From: Adineta vaga
Lineage: Eukaryota > Rotifera
Direction: 5' to 3'
Assembly (NCBI GenBank): GCA_021613535.1
Contig: CP075492.1
Location: 11,470,001 to 11,534,000 of the forward strand
DNA length: 64,000 nt
In this document: piece by piece, positions 20,956-32,575 of the stretch
Position numbering within the stretch: position 1 is the first letter of the stretch
Layout of the letters: every line of letters begins with the position of its first letter
Program-made: the position numbers and the translations under genes
Notes under the pieces: model-generated
Database searches by the model: none
What the model was told of the DNA's origin: nothing
What the model saw: only the letters and a program-made list of their open reading frames with translations

Positions 20956-22905
20956 ATGACTCTTTTGAGTGGTGTTCTAATTTTTCTTATTTTTAATATC
21001 GTTTCCTCGAAACCAGTTACTTCGAATGACCCAATTTATGGTCAACCAGAACAAATACATTTATCTTATGGATGTAAGAATTGAGTTTGTAATTTGATAA
21101 AAAGATTGTAGAGTTTTTTTTCGTCCAATAATTTTAGTGGATCCATCACTAATGATTGTAACATGGGTAACATTAACTGAAGTAAACGATTCCATCGTTG
21201 AATATGGGCAACTTGATTTATTTGATAAACGAGCAACAGGCTCTGTGAGCATTTTTCAAGATAGTGGTGACGAAAAACGACAAGAATACATTCATCGCGT
21301 AGTTCTTCATGATTTAATACCTGGTCAAAAATATTGTATGTAATTAAAAAGTAAATATTTTACAATTAATGAATACATTATCGTTTAGTTTATCATTGTG
21401 GAAGTGATGAATATGGTTGGTCACCTTTATTTTGGTTTACAGCGATGCGTAATGATTCTAACTTTGTTGTTCGTATGGCTGTTTATGGCGACATGGGAAA
21501 AGATAATGCTCAATCGATGGCACGCCTTCAAGAAGAAACACAAGCGGGTCATTTCGATCTTATTTTACATGTTGGTAAGAATCTTCGAGTCGATTAAATT
21601 ATAATAGTTAATCTGTTTCTATATCTAGGCGATATGGCATATGATATGAATGATGATAATGCACGCTATGGTGATCAATATATGAATTCGATTGAATCTA
21701 TTGCTGGCTACATTCCATATATGACTTGTCCAGGAAATCATGAAAATGCTTAGTAAATATATCATCTCTGTTCTTTTCTCTGAATTTACAATTTGGTTTC
21801 GTTTTTGTTTAGTAATTTTTCACAATATGTGGCAAAATTCAGTATGCCATGGCCAAATAACACGTATGGAGGTGATGCAAATCATTACTATAGGTAGGTT
21901 TAGATAGAATATCGATTATAAAATCTATTTTTGCATTCATTAGTTTTAATGTGGGTCCAGTACATGTCATTTCTTTTTCGACCGAGTTTTATTATTATCT
22001 TCAATATGGTTTTGAACAAATTATCAATCAATATCAATGGATTGAACGAGATTTGAAAGTAAATTTAAAAAAAGAAGGAAATTTTTAAGATAGAAGATAA
22101 TGGCATTTTGATTATTTAGGAAGCAAACAAACCAGAGAATCGAGCAAAACATCCATGGATTATTACAATGGCTCATAAACCAATGTATTGTAGTAATAAT
22201 AATGATGATGAATGTTTATTTGCAAATGGATATATTTTTGTAAGTTGAGTTCTATATATACAATGATTTGTATGAAGTAGTTCTAGTCAAATCAGTTTAT
22301 TTTATCTCGAGAGTATTATATTACTAATATTGTTTTCAATAGATTCGTCTTGGTCTTCCATTTATTCAAGCTTTTGGTTTTGAAGATTTATTTGCTAAAT
22401 ATGGTGTTGATTTAGAATTCTGGGCACATGAGCATAGTTATGAACGTTTATGGCCTGTATACAATACTACAGTATGTCTTTGGAAAGAATCTACCTTTTG
22501 TCTCTGATCTATAAATACTTATATAGGTTTATAATGGTACAAAAGGTGCTTATATTGATCCTGATGCTCCAGTTCATATTGTTACTGGTTCAGCTGTATG
22601 TAATTGAAATGCATTAGATTTTGATTCGAGTAAATTTTATTTTTAGGGATGTAATGAACGTCATGATCCATTTGGCGTTCCTCGCCCATGGACAGCATTT
22701 CAAAATAATGATTATGGTTATACACGTATGAATATTTATAATTCTTCGCATTTATATTTAGAACAAGTATCCGATGATCAAGTTAGTTAAATAGCATTCT
22801 ATTTCTATCATTAAGAACATTTAATTTTCTTTTTCGTAGGGTGGCAAAGTAATTGATAGTATGTGGTTAATTAAATCCAAACATGGTCCATATTCCTATT
22901 TTTAA
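20956..22905 (+). CDS. ACP7: Purple acid phosphatase ACP7-like
   Basis: Secreted or lysosomal dinuclear-metal phosphomonoesterase. Eleven exons (20956-21073, 21138-21335, 21389-21574, 21629-21752, 21813-21893, 21944-22058, 22120-22239, 22343-22471, 22527-22595, 22647-22781, 22840-22905) join in frame to 446 residues; human ACP7 is of similar length. A signal peptide (LLSGVLIFLIFNIVSS) is followed by the Fn3-like N-domain (QIHLSYG, MIVTWVT). Metal ligands are in order: AVYGDMGKD, GDMAYDMN (GDxxY), CPGNHE, MAHKPMY and AHEHSYERLWP. This is the full metallophosphoesterase ligand set. C-terminal HIVTGSAGCNER and the RPWTAF segment match the ACP7/PAPL type. Several Asn-x-Ser/Thr sites suggest glycosylation. 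The RPS26 start lies 107 bp after the stop on the same strand. Confidence 0.93.
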
Positions 22906-23012
22906 AGAAAATTTTATTTTTAATAATTCTGTTTTTCATAACCGAGTGCAATTAAACAGTGTCTTTCAATTGAGTAATTTTTTTTCAGATTTGATTTATC
23001 TAACATCCAAAA

Positions 23013-23578
23013 ATGACAAAGAAACGTCGTAATAATGGTCGAAGCAAACACGGACGTGGTCGTGTTACAAATGTTAACTGTACCAACTGCCGTCGTTTAG
23101 TACCAAAGGATAAAGCTATTAAAAAGCTCATTATCCGAAATATTGTTGAACAAGCTGCAGTAAAAGATCTTAGTGAAGCTAGTGTTTATACAAAATACGT
23201 TCTACCTAAACTTTACTATAAATTGCACTATTGTGTTTCATGTGCTATTCACAGTAAAGTTGTTCGTAATCGATCACGAGAAGCACGACGTATTCGTACA
23301 CCACTTTTGTAAGAGATCATTATTTACGAAAGATGAGATTTTCTCTGGAATATATTCGTTTTTTGTTATTATTTCAGACGACCACAACAAAATCGTCAAC
23401 CAGGTGCCGCTGGTGGTCAAGGTAACACTGGTCCAGGTGGTCAACGTGGTGGAAATAAAGAAGCTCCGCAACCAGCCGTTATGCCTGTTGCCAAAAGTAT
23501 GTTTTCTAGACTAGTTCTTTTATGTTATCTATCTATCTATTTATCTATCTATCTACTATTTAGCATAAACAAGTGGCT
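23013..23578 (+). CDS. RPS26: 40S ribosomal protein eS26
   Basis: Small-subunit ribosomal protein near the mRNA exit channel. Exons 23013-23308, 23378-23496 and 23574-23578 join in frame to 139 residues. The start [16 protein letters not shown] and the two Cys pairs of its zinc site (Cys23/Cys26 in NCTNC, Cys74/Cys77 in YCVSC) are as in all eS26. [12 protein letters not shown] and REARRIRTP are hallmark stretches. The last exon codes only one residue and the stop. The C-terminal tail after RTP is longer than usual and Gly/Gln/Pro-rich. Intron 2 contains a (TATC)n microsatellite. An acceptor-like TTTTTCAG ends 24 nt before the ATG, close behind the ACP7 stop. Confidence 0.95.
23522..23565. repeat. 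(ATCT)n microsatellite in RPS26 intron 2
   Basis: Imperfect tetranucleotide repeat of ATCT units with one TTAT interruption, just before the acceptor of the last exon. Plain simple-sequence repeat. Confidence 0.8.
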
Positions 23579-24966
23579 TACGCTCAACGGCATGTTATCA
23601 TCAATGAATATCATTCATCATCGATTCAATTCATAGGCATTGCCGTTGTTGTTTTTGTTGTTATGAAAGAGAAATAAATAAATTTTCAAAACGATTTGAT
23701 ACCTATTACAACAATCAAATCGTATCAAATTTGCCAAATATTGATTTCATAAGCTATAATGACAATAGTCAAATAACAGTTGAAAAAGAATCAGAATAAA
23801 AATATTTCTCGTTATAAGCATCCTTGAGATTGATTCAAATTGTTTATACTGCAAATGTACGCATTGTTTACCGCTTATAGGTTTCTTAGCCTTTGTATTG
23901 AGCAAAAGTACTCACTTGTTATGTTTCGATTGTACAAAAAAAATGTCTTTCTTTTCTTTCATTCACCTTTCTGTTGAATTCAATTGTTTTTATCGTACGT
24001 AAATTAAGATGAGAATGTTGACATCATATCTGATTTATAATATAAAAAAGTACTATTGATTAAATTAATGCAGTGCTAAATACTTAAACATCATCTAATT
24101 ATATTCGAACAGAAAACATCAATGATACGGTGCAAAGTATTATGTTCGAAATCGATCTCCATCTGTCTCTTTGAATCTTGTGATCTACGGGGAGAATTAA
24201 TTCATTAGTCAAAAACTCGTACATATTTTATGTTTGTCAACCATTATATTGACAAAGATATAATTTCGTTTCAATCTCTTTGCATTTTAACATATATATG
24301 CTGTAAGTTTTATGAGTCTAGTTTGAAAAAATTCGGCAGTGATCGATACTTAGCTTTGTATAATGAAGAATAAAATGTAATATATGCAAATACAAGAAAA
24401 AAAAGTATTGATTCAACTACCTACGAGCAATAAAGAAGATGAAATCCTTTATTTTTACATACAAATGCATGGACAAATATAAAAGAAGAAAAATAACTTC
24501 CATTGAATACGGTTTTCTCTTGTCTGTTCTGAAATGAAGGATAAGATATCGCAGCTCATAGAAAGCAGTGGCTTTCCTTTGAATTTCTGAAACAGATGAG
24601 AGATGTATGGCATCCTATGCGTCGCTCGCTTCTCTTTTTCTTTCTTCTTGTTCTCTTTTATTTTTATTTTTTAAGAAGTGTTTAATCATCTGAAAGAACG
24701 TAAGCAGAGAAGAAATCTGTCACGCCTTTTTCCATTGGTTCTTATTTCATTGACGAAAGAATCGGAGACTCGACTGCTTCTGCAACAAAAGAATTGCTTC
24801 TTATTTAAGGCGGATGAATTAGACAAATAAACTCACAAGAAACGAGCGTGTTTATTTGAAAATAAAAGAACAAAATTTTAATCAGTTAATAACTAGGTAA
24901 TATATATGTATATATATATTTGTTTGTTTCTTTTTTTAGAAGGTAATTTGTATTCTATATCAATGA
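23579..24966. other. RPS26 3' flank and GT31 5' flank
   Basis: Begins with the RPS26 3' UTR (AATAAA-type signals near 23680). The rest is A+T-rich with no supported gene. A (TA)n stretch near 24901-24920 and an acceptor-like TTTTTTAG lie shortly before the GT31 start at 24967. Confidence 0.45.
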
Positions 24967-26070
24967 ATGTTGTTTTTACGCAAACATCGTTCGTTCGGTA
25001 TTTATCTGTTTTTAATTCCCATCATACTTTTCATCAGTGTATACCTCACATATTATGATCATAAATTACCAAAGATTTTCATTAATACAATTCAACAGAA
25101 CTCCTCTCGACAAATTGTTTCAACTGATTATCTGAACGTACGATTAAATCTCACTTCAAATGCAGCAATATGTCATTCCAATGATATTCTCATTATATAC
25201 ATTCTATCAACAGCACATAATTTCGATCGACGAAATGTCATTCGTTCGACATGGGGTTCACCATTCCTTGGTACTTGTTTTGTCTTCATTCTTGGCAAAT
25301 CTCAAAGCCCAATTCAACAACGTATCGAACAGGAAAAACGAAAATATAAAGATATTGTTCAAATCGATCATGTCGAATCTTATGGTAATGTAGTTTATAA
25401 AGAAGTAGGTGCTCTACATTGGTCATCACATTTCTATCCATCGATACCATTTTTATTCAAAACAGACGATGATCTGATTGTTGATACATTATTGATTTCA
25501 TCGATAGCACAAATATTGACAAGTAATAATAAAAATAATAGTTCCTACATATCAAAACATCGCCCAATACTGATCACTGATCTTTTATCGAAAGATAGAT
25601 CAACATTATTTTGTGGTGGATGGTCTATGATGTTTCAACCTACATTACGTTCTGGAAAATTTGGTGTTAGTGAATATGTTTGGCCACATCCAACTCTTCC
25701 ATTATATTGTTCTGGTTTTGGATGGTTTATGTCCAAAGATGTTCGAAATCGACTGGTTGAAACATCCTATACGTATCCAGTAAATAAAACTGCTTGGGTG
25801 GGTGATGTCTTTGTCTCAGGATTCTTAGCAAAAGAAGCGAAAGTAAAATGTACTGGTATTGCAATTGAGTACGAACAATTATTGTCTGGAAAATGTGCAT
25901 GTTTAATGACGAAACATCCAATGTTAACTGTTTGTTCATCATTAATACATGTAACGGGTGGTGGACATGAAGCAACAGTATTTCGTGAATATGAAATGGC
26001 ATGGAAAGTTATTCAAGAACGTCATAATAGTACAAATAGGACGAATTTCACAGATATGAATGTCTGTTAA
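24967..26070 (+). CDS. GT31 (beta-1,3-galactosyltransferase-like) glycosyltransferase, copy 1
   Basis: Single-exon type II Golgi membrane glycosyltransferase, 367 residues. A short basic cytoplasmic tail is followed by a membrane anchor (IYLFLIPIILFISVYL), then a lumenal catalytic domain. GT31 landmarks: RRNVIRSTWGSPFLG (the RxxxRxTW motif), FVFILGKS, and the DxD metal site in FLFKTDDDLIVD. The late acidic motif, normally E-D-V, reads WVGDVFVSG, with Gly in place of Glu. Possible N-glycosylation at NSS, NKT, NST and NFT. Acceptor and donor cannot be told. A damaged second copy lies 2 kb downstream, and an SLC35-type transporter follows. Confidence 0.88.
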   Translation: MLFLRKHRSFGIYLFLIPIILFISVYLTYYDHKLPKIFINTIQQNSSRQIVSTDYLNVRLNLTSNAAICHSNDILIIYILSTAHNFDRRNVIRSTWGSPFLGTCFVFILGKSQSPIQQRIEQEKRKYKDIVQIDHVESYGNVVYKEVGALHWSSHFYPSIPFLFKTDDDLIVDTLLISSIAQILTSNNKNNSSYISKHRPILITDLLSKDRSTLFCGGWSMMFQPTLRSGKFGVSEYVWPHPTLPLYCSGFGWFMSKDVRNRLVETSYTYPVNKTAWVGDVFVSGFLAKEAKVKCTGIAIEYEQLLSGKCACLMTKHPMLTVCSSLIHVTGGGHEATVFREYEMAWKVIQERHNSTNRTNFTDMNVC

Positions 26071-28036
26071 GAGAGCGATACATTTTATTTATTGTTATTG
26101 CTTATTTGTTGATTTATCTAGATAGAAAGAATACTTTTGTTTTTTAGCTATTTGCAATCTTAAAATATGACTTTTTGAAGATGATATGATACTTCAACTT
26201 CTACTTTATAATTGGACTCTTGTATATATATATATATATATAACTCTGATAAATTTTAAAATCAGAAACACCTACACAAAAAAGAAGTTATTTTGAAGAG
26301 GAATGATGAATTCTATTCGAAAAAGTACTTTGTCCTCGTTCTTGCGTCGTCTTGGTTGCGATAATACTTATAAATGCTTCGACAATTACACTGTTTCGCT
26401 TTCACTTATTCTCTACTAACCATCTGAGAGAAAATGTTATTTTAGAGTAATTATATTTTGAATTTTTTTAAAACGATATCGTGTGATAAGCACACATTTT
26501 AACGTGAATAGTGATGAGTTCTATTGTAATCATATACAAAGAGAATTTCAATTCATTTTGATTTAATAATGGTACTCATCAGTAGGACAAAACTACAGTA
26601 TTAATATTTCTTCAATACTTAACGCAAATTCTGTTCGTTCTCTCATTATATATCTTCATCTTTACAATTTTGCTTTTGGTAAAAGTATTTTAACAACTAA
26701 TTGGCAGGGAGAGAAAAAAGAAACTATTCCAGAAGGCTTTTTCTCATCTGTTAATGCTACTCAAAGATCTTGAAAGTCAACTTTCCATACCATAACAAAA
26801 TAAATTATTTTTTTAAAGTTTTTAGTGGATGAAAAGAAATGAATGTAATCTTGAAACTGCGTTTTGAACATTTTCCATAAAATACATCAGCAGCTCATCA
26901 TCATGAAGGAAAACAATTATGTACACTGATATTCTCATAATAAAAAATTTTTCTTCCCACATAATGTTGAAAACATATGTTACCATCACCGAAGATTGCG
27001 CTTGAACCGACCATAACCAAGTATTGCTCGAAACTCCGAAACATCATTGTGAAAAAAGATAAATTTCTTTTCCATGAGAGCGGAAAAGGATGTACATATC
27101 GTCTTGAGGTATCTATTCATTTCGTCCCACCCCTCGCCATCACCCATCGTGGAAATGCATTGTTAATATGTTTTTAGAAAATAATAGTAAAATTTATTCA
27201 TAATTTTATAGAATTCTCATGCATATAATCATGCAGACATTGAACTATCGACCAGTGATGATTATTTTGATGAATGTAAAGAATCCTTTGATATGTTATT
27301 ATAGGCTATAATATCGAATTTTAAAAATATATAACAATTAAAACATCAGAAAACTCAAGATATTCTGCTGATGAAACGTTTCATTTCTTTCTTGACTTAC
27401 GATCTGTATTTATATTATTTTTTTCCAAAACAATATCAGTAAGTTCTCTACTGTTGAAATTTGTTAATGAAATATAAACCATATATTGAATGTATACATT
27501 AAAAATTGTTCTCTTTTCCGTTTCATATTTTTCTTATTCATGATTCATGATAACTTGATACAGTAGATGATACAAATTCGGAAGAATCGAATGTATCATC
27601 CTTATTTTAACTTAACACTATTTCGTCGTGACAAGGTTTTTTGAAATTTTATTCAAATTTGATGCGAAGAAAGAAAAGAATATTTAGGAACATTGTTCGA
27701 AATTCTATTCATTAAACAACATGTTCTGAAAATTGTTAACATACACAAAACGGCATTTATTAGTTACTTCTTTCTTTATTGTTTTCATTTTACTTTTTAT
27801 CAAAATATTCAAATGATTGCGTAGCAAAAAGAAACAGAAAAAACAAACTGTTCTGGCAGAGCTTTTTTCTCATCTCTTGATGTCATCGAAAAATGTAACG
27901 ACTCGTAGTTTTGAATAGAATAAAAAAACAGGTTGCGTTTCTTTTAAGTGGATAAACAAAAAAATAATGACATCTACGTAAATTACTGTGAACACTAAGT
28001 CAAGAAAACTTCACCGATTATTGATCATTCAATCAA
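26071..28036. other. 2-kb spacer between the GT31 copies
   Basis: A+T-rich. An (AT)n run lies at about 26224-26243. A segment of about 45 bp near 26712 resembles one near 27834 (both contain an A-rich stretch, then CTTTTTCTCATCT-like text), which hints at an older duplication of the upstream region. No further glycosyltransferase motif could be found, and the 66-codon frame at 26977 is not recognisable. Confidence 0.4.
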
Positions 28037-29115
28037 ATGGTAATTTTCAAAAGATATTGTGTTTCACGTGCGTGTTTATTGTTGCTATCACTATCACTCA
28101 CTCTGATTTCATACATGATTGTGTTTCATCATAAGTCTTCAAAGAAATTTGTGAATGAACATCCAGTAAAATGTTCCAGTGATTATTTTGATCTACTGTT
28201 TGATTTTACCTGTAGTACAGCAACATGTCAGCTCGATGATGTTCTCATTATATACATTCTATCAACAGCACATAATTTCGATCGACGAAATGTCATTCGT
28301 TCGACATGGGGTTCACCATTTCTTGGTACTTGTTTTGTCTTCATTCTTGGCAAATCTCAAAGCCCAATTCAACAACGTATCGAACAGGAAAAACGAAAAT
28401 ATAAAGATATTGTTCAAATCAATCATGTCGAATCTTATGCTAATGTAGTTTATAAAGAAGTAGGTGCTCTACATTGGTCATCGCATTTCTATCCATCGAT
28501 ACCATTTTTATTCAAAACAGACGATGATCTGATTGTTGATACATTATTGATTTCATCGATAGCACAAATATTGACAAGTAATAATCAAAGAAATAGTTCC
28601 TAGTTGCAAAATATAGTTCTACATTAATTGTTCAACTTCTCGCAATGAATCATTCAACTTTATTTCATGGTGGCTGGACACACTCCAGAGATGAACTAAC
28701 ACTACCTAATGGAACATACACTATTAGTAGAAATGTTTCGCCGCGTTCGATTCTGCAACCGTTCTGTATTGGTTTGGGTTGGCTGATGTCGAAAGATGTT
28801 CGAAATCGACTTGTTGAAACATCAAAGAACTATCTAAGGACTAAAACTGCACAATCAGATAATTTCTTTCTATCAGAATTTCTAGCAAAAGAAGCAAAAG
28901 TAAAATGTACTGGTATTGCAATTGACTTCGATGAAACATCCTCGGGAAAATGTGCATGTTTAATGACGCAACGTCCAATGTTAACTGTTTGTACATCGAC
29001 ACTACACGGACACGATGAAGGAAATGAAACAGAAAAGTTGAGTGAATATAAAACCGCTTGGAAAGTTATTCGAAACCGTCATAATAATAAGCTTACAACA
29101 ATCGAAAACTGTTAG
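28037..29115 (+). pseudogene. GT31 glycosyltransferase, copy 2, broken
   Basis: Second GT31 copy. The first part, 28037-28603, keeps a new N-terminal anchor (LLLSLSLTLISYMIVF), the RRNVIRSTWG motif and the TDDD metal site, then hits a stop where copy 1 reads Tyr. The linking segment 28604-28644 has further stops and is one base shorter than copy 1, so the remaining part, 28645-29115 (GGW to the C-terminus), is in another frame. No GT-AG pair that restores the frame was found. About 28245-28590 differs from copy 1 by only a handful of bases, while both ends are much more diverged, which suggests recent gene conversion. The late acidic motif is also lost (SDNFF for EDV). Most simply a pseudogene. 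Confidence 0.75.
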
Positions 29116-29333
29116 AATTTATGTATCATTTGAATGAAATAAAAGATCTTACAAACAGAATAATGTCAATGAGAATCTAAGAATTTTTTTTTGACTCGTT
29201 CTTTTTCTTTCTCTTTTTCTCTCGTTCTGTTCTTTCTTTGTGTGATTTACTTTCATTTCTTTTTTTTTCCTTGTCTTCAACGCATACTGCACATCTACTT
29301 GTTCTTGATCAACGAAGTTTCATGTGAGAAATT

Positions 29334-30338
29334 ATGATGTCGATAACTACACAAGGACGTTTTATTCTGAATTATTCACTTAATTTTGTATCAGCGATCC
29401 TATTGATTTACGTATCGAAATTTCTCTTCCGTCAATATCCTATCTCAGGATTAACATTGACTATATTCAATTGTCTATCATCATCATTGTTTGCATTTAT
29501 TGCATTACAATTTCTTCCAAAACCTTCACCGAATACTCAAACATCGTCAACCAATCGAGTTCAATCATTATCTCGTATGTTTATTATTTCCACATCATTT
29601 TCAGCATTCATCACGTTCAGCAATTTATCATTACAATACAATACTCTTGGTACCTATCAACTGATTAAACTTCAAGTGCCACCAGTGTTAATGTTAGTTG
29701 AATATATTCAATTACGATTCGAATTCAATTCTCCATTATTAACTGAAGAAAAATTTCGTCGTGATTATTCGTCATTGGTTCTCGTAGCTTTTGCTATCAT
29801 CGTTTTTGGTACTCTAGTGAATACCTATTCTGATTTACGTTTTCATGGACTAGGTATAACATTTGCCTGTTTCAGTGTCATATCTAATGCATTATATCAA
29901 GCACTTGTCCAAGGTACACAAGCATCCACAACCTATGAACGACTACGTTTTCTACAAATTCAAACATTTATCTCTGCCATTGTATTAGTTCCTGTTTGGC
30001 CATTTCTCGATGCTACTTTTCAATACAATCATATTGTATTATCACATTGGGTTCCATTGATTTTATTATTCATATGTGGCTTGCTCGCATTTTTAGTAAA
30101 TACAAGTGTTGTATGGTGTATTAAAGATGATACAGCCATTGGATATAATATGGTTGGACAATTGAAAACTTTATTAATTGTATTTCTTGGTTCAGCATTA
30201 TTTCGTGAAGTATTAACAATTCAACAAGTGATTAGCATTTTATTTACAACGATTGGTTGTGTAATATATGTGTATGTAACATATCAAAAGAAGGAACATT
30301 ATAGATATCAACAACAAATAGAACTAAATACTATCTAA
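29334..30338 (+). CDS. SLC35E3-like nucleotide-sugar/triose-phosphate-type transporter
   Basis: Single-exon, 334-residue integral membrane protein of the drug/metabolite transporter superfamily, TPT branch (SLC35E). About ten hydrophobic helices are evident. Family marks include SLQYNTLGTYQLIKL (SLC35E3 has NLSLQNNTIGTYQLAK), GTLVNTYSDLRFHGLGITFA, NALYQALVQG, and the late FLVNTSVVWCIKDDTAIGYNMVGQLKT stretch. The tail is short, polar and cytoplasmic. Likely Golgi or ER. SLC35E3 substrates are not established, so none is given. It follows two glycosyltransferase copies on the same strand, which may be a functional grouping, but this is only suggestive. Confidence 0.85.
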   Translation: MMSITTQGRFILNYSLNFVSAILLIYVSKFLFRQYPISGLTLTIFNCLSSSLFAFIALQFLPKPSPNTQTSSTNRVQSLSRMFIISTSFSAFITFSNLSLQYNTLGTYQLIKLQVPPVLMLVEYIQLRFEFNSPLLTEEKFRRDYSSLVLVAFAIIVFGTLVNTYSDLRFHGLGITFACFSVISNALYQALVQGTQASTTYERLRFLQIQTFISAIVLVPVWPFLDATFQYNHIVLSHWVPLILLFICGLLAFLVNTSVVWCIKDDTAIGYNMVGQLKTLLIVFLGSALFREVLTIQQVISILFTTIGCVIYVYVTYQKKEHYRYQQQIELNTI

Positions 30339-30911
30339 TGAATATTCAATAAACAGAAAAAGAAAATCTTTTATGATTGAATAGAAATTGAAATATTCTT
30401 TCTTTTTCTTCTGAAAATATCAGCTACTATTCTAAAATTCTATTGCCATTCAAACACAAGCTCCTTTAGCATCCTATACGCACATTTTACAAGCAACTAA
30501 TTGATTAAATTCAGATCAGAAGAGGTTAATTTGAACAAAATAAATAAATAGACTTGTATGACTCATCGTTTTATATGTAGCGTGAATTTTGATTGGTTAA
30601 AAAAATCTCGTTTTTTTTTCTTCCTTGTTTTACCGTTTCTATATTTTAGATCAATCAAAATAGAAAAACAAACGATGCTAACTTTCTTGCTCTTACTTAT
30701 ATAATGTTGAGATAATCAAAACATTCAGATGATTGTCTATTGAACAAATTGAGATATTTTACAATTGATTATTATTACTATTATTGCATAGTTTACTTCA
30801 TTCTACAAGGTCAGAAGTATCTTATCTCACCTTTTTTTTCTTATTATTTAAATAAAACTAGAATAATAACTTTATCTTTCGATAATTTCGAATATTTCAG
30901 ATCTCTATTCC
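30339..30911. other. Intergenic region
   Basis: A+T-rich spacer. An 88-codon frame here shows no family resemblance and overlaps the first exon of the next gene in another phase. Possible promoter of the Cys/His repeat gene. Confidence 0.4.
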
Positions 30912-32295
30912 ATGTCTTACCAAAAAGTTCAAAATTTCAAATGTCGTTGTCCACTTATCCGTCCAGGTATATTCATTTTCTTCTTTTGATTAAATCTATT
31001 ACCTAATATCTAGGTGCCTATGGCTTAAACGAATCTCATCAGATTCCAAATACTCCATGTGATCGTTCATCAAACGACGTATTTCTTAATCAACATCTTC
31101 AATGGTATCATAATTTTGATAGTGTCTCAGCTCGAAAATTAGTTCGTGCTATTTGTAATAATGTCAATCCAAATGAGCATTTATTTACATCACATGAAAC
31201 TGTTCTAAAACAAAATGTTTCTGTGGAAAATTATAAATGTAAATGTCCATTAACACAAGATGGTGTATTTGGTTTATCTGATGAACATGATGTTACGAAT
31301 GTTCCATGTGGTATGTATGAATTCAAACGATTTTGATTTACGTCAGTTTTGAATGATTTTTAGGACGAGCTGACAAAGAAGTTCTTTGTTTTCAACATTT
31401 ACAATTTCATCATAATTTATCATCACGTGCTGCGAAAAAAATTGTTTTAGCATTAGTTTCATACACACCAAAAGTCACTCGATTATTTCATAATAATGAT
31501 CTAATTACACAATCGAAATGTGCTGTAAGAAAATTAAAAAGTAAATGTCCGCTTCTATCTCGACATATTTATGGTGAGTACAATGAAAAGGAAAACTTAT
31601 AAATTTCCAACATTATTTTGATCATTTTAGGTTTACATGAACAACATCATGTACCAAATATTCCTTGTGATCGAGCTGATCAAGATATATTTTTATTTCA
31701 TCATTTAACTTATTTTCATAAATTAGATGCAAAAGCTGCAACGAAATTAATTCGAGCATTATTAATGAATAAAGATCCTTTAGAACCAGTATTTCATCCT
31801 AGTGAAATTATTGTTGCATCAGATCAACCACGACATCATCAACAACATCACCATCAAACGAAAGTGAAACAGAAATCGAAAAAAAACAATTATTCCGAAA
31901 ATCTTATCGATTTTTCTACACATGTAAGACAATTCGAAACGATTGAATAGATGAAGATAACCGAATATAATTCTTTTAGTACCAAACACTCCTTAATGCC
32001 ATTCATACATCCAGTTTTGTACCGTCTACAAATCGAAGTACAAGTGATAGTAAGTTTCTTTTTATTCGATCAAAATTCAATGTAAAGTGTATCTTTTTAA
32101 TAGTATTAGATATGAGTATGATGCCATTGGACTGTAGTAAATGGAAACAACAATCATGTCAAGTAAGTAAATCATTATCTGAACGTTAGATTTGTTCATT
32201 ATTTCTAATCATCTCTCTTTCAGATAAGTTATCCCTATACAACAGCTGAAATGGCACATGCTCATGATCTCGAAACGGATACTTTCCTAGCATAA
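30912..32295 (+). CDS. Novel protein with three 83-residue Cys/His repeats
   Basis: Seven exons (30912-30966, 31014-31310, 31364-31573, 31631-31923, 31980-32049, 32104-32162, 32224-32295) join in frame to 351 residues. Three tandem repeats each read CPL, then (Y/F)GL, a His, PN.PC.R, and a helix-like stretch HL...H....A.K.(V/I)..A. The potential metal ligands fall at Cys13-His27-Cys34-His46-His51, Cys96-His110-Cys117-His129-His134 and Cys179-His193-Cys200-His212-His217. The spacing is C-x13-H-x6-C-x11-H-x4-H, with an exact 83-residue period. Repeats 1 and 2 have a second Cys two before the first. A His-rich linker (about 250-262) and a polar tail follow. No signal peptide or membrane segment. 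I do not know this family; zinc binding is inferred from the invariant Cys/His pattern. Confidence 0.78.
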
Positions 32296-32575
32296 TTCCA
32301 TCCTTGATGTATATACCTAGAAATTTACGATTACTTTCTTTTTTCCGAGTTCAGTATCGTTTTGTTTTTTTTATTGTCAAAAAACAACAAATGCATAATA
32401 AACAATTCTGTTACAATGTCTTACAATGATGATTATGCTGATTATCATCAGAAAAATAAAAAAGTCATACATATCTATTCTTGTCATCAGATATACTATT
32501 AACATAAACGAGAAGAAAAATAAAGATTTACACACACACATACAAAACAACGATAGAAATATCCAGAATTTTTTC

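Noticed and set aside
28604-28644. An intron explaining the break in GT31 copy 2
   Set aside because: No acceptor AG lies before the point where the frame resumes and no GT-AG pair restores both frame and homology.
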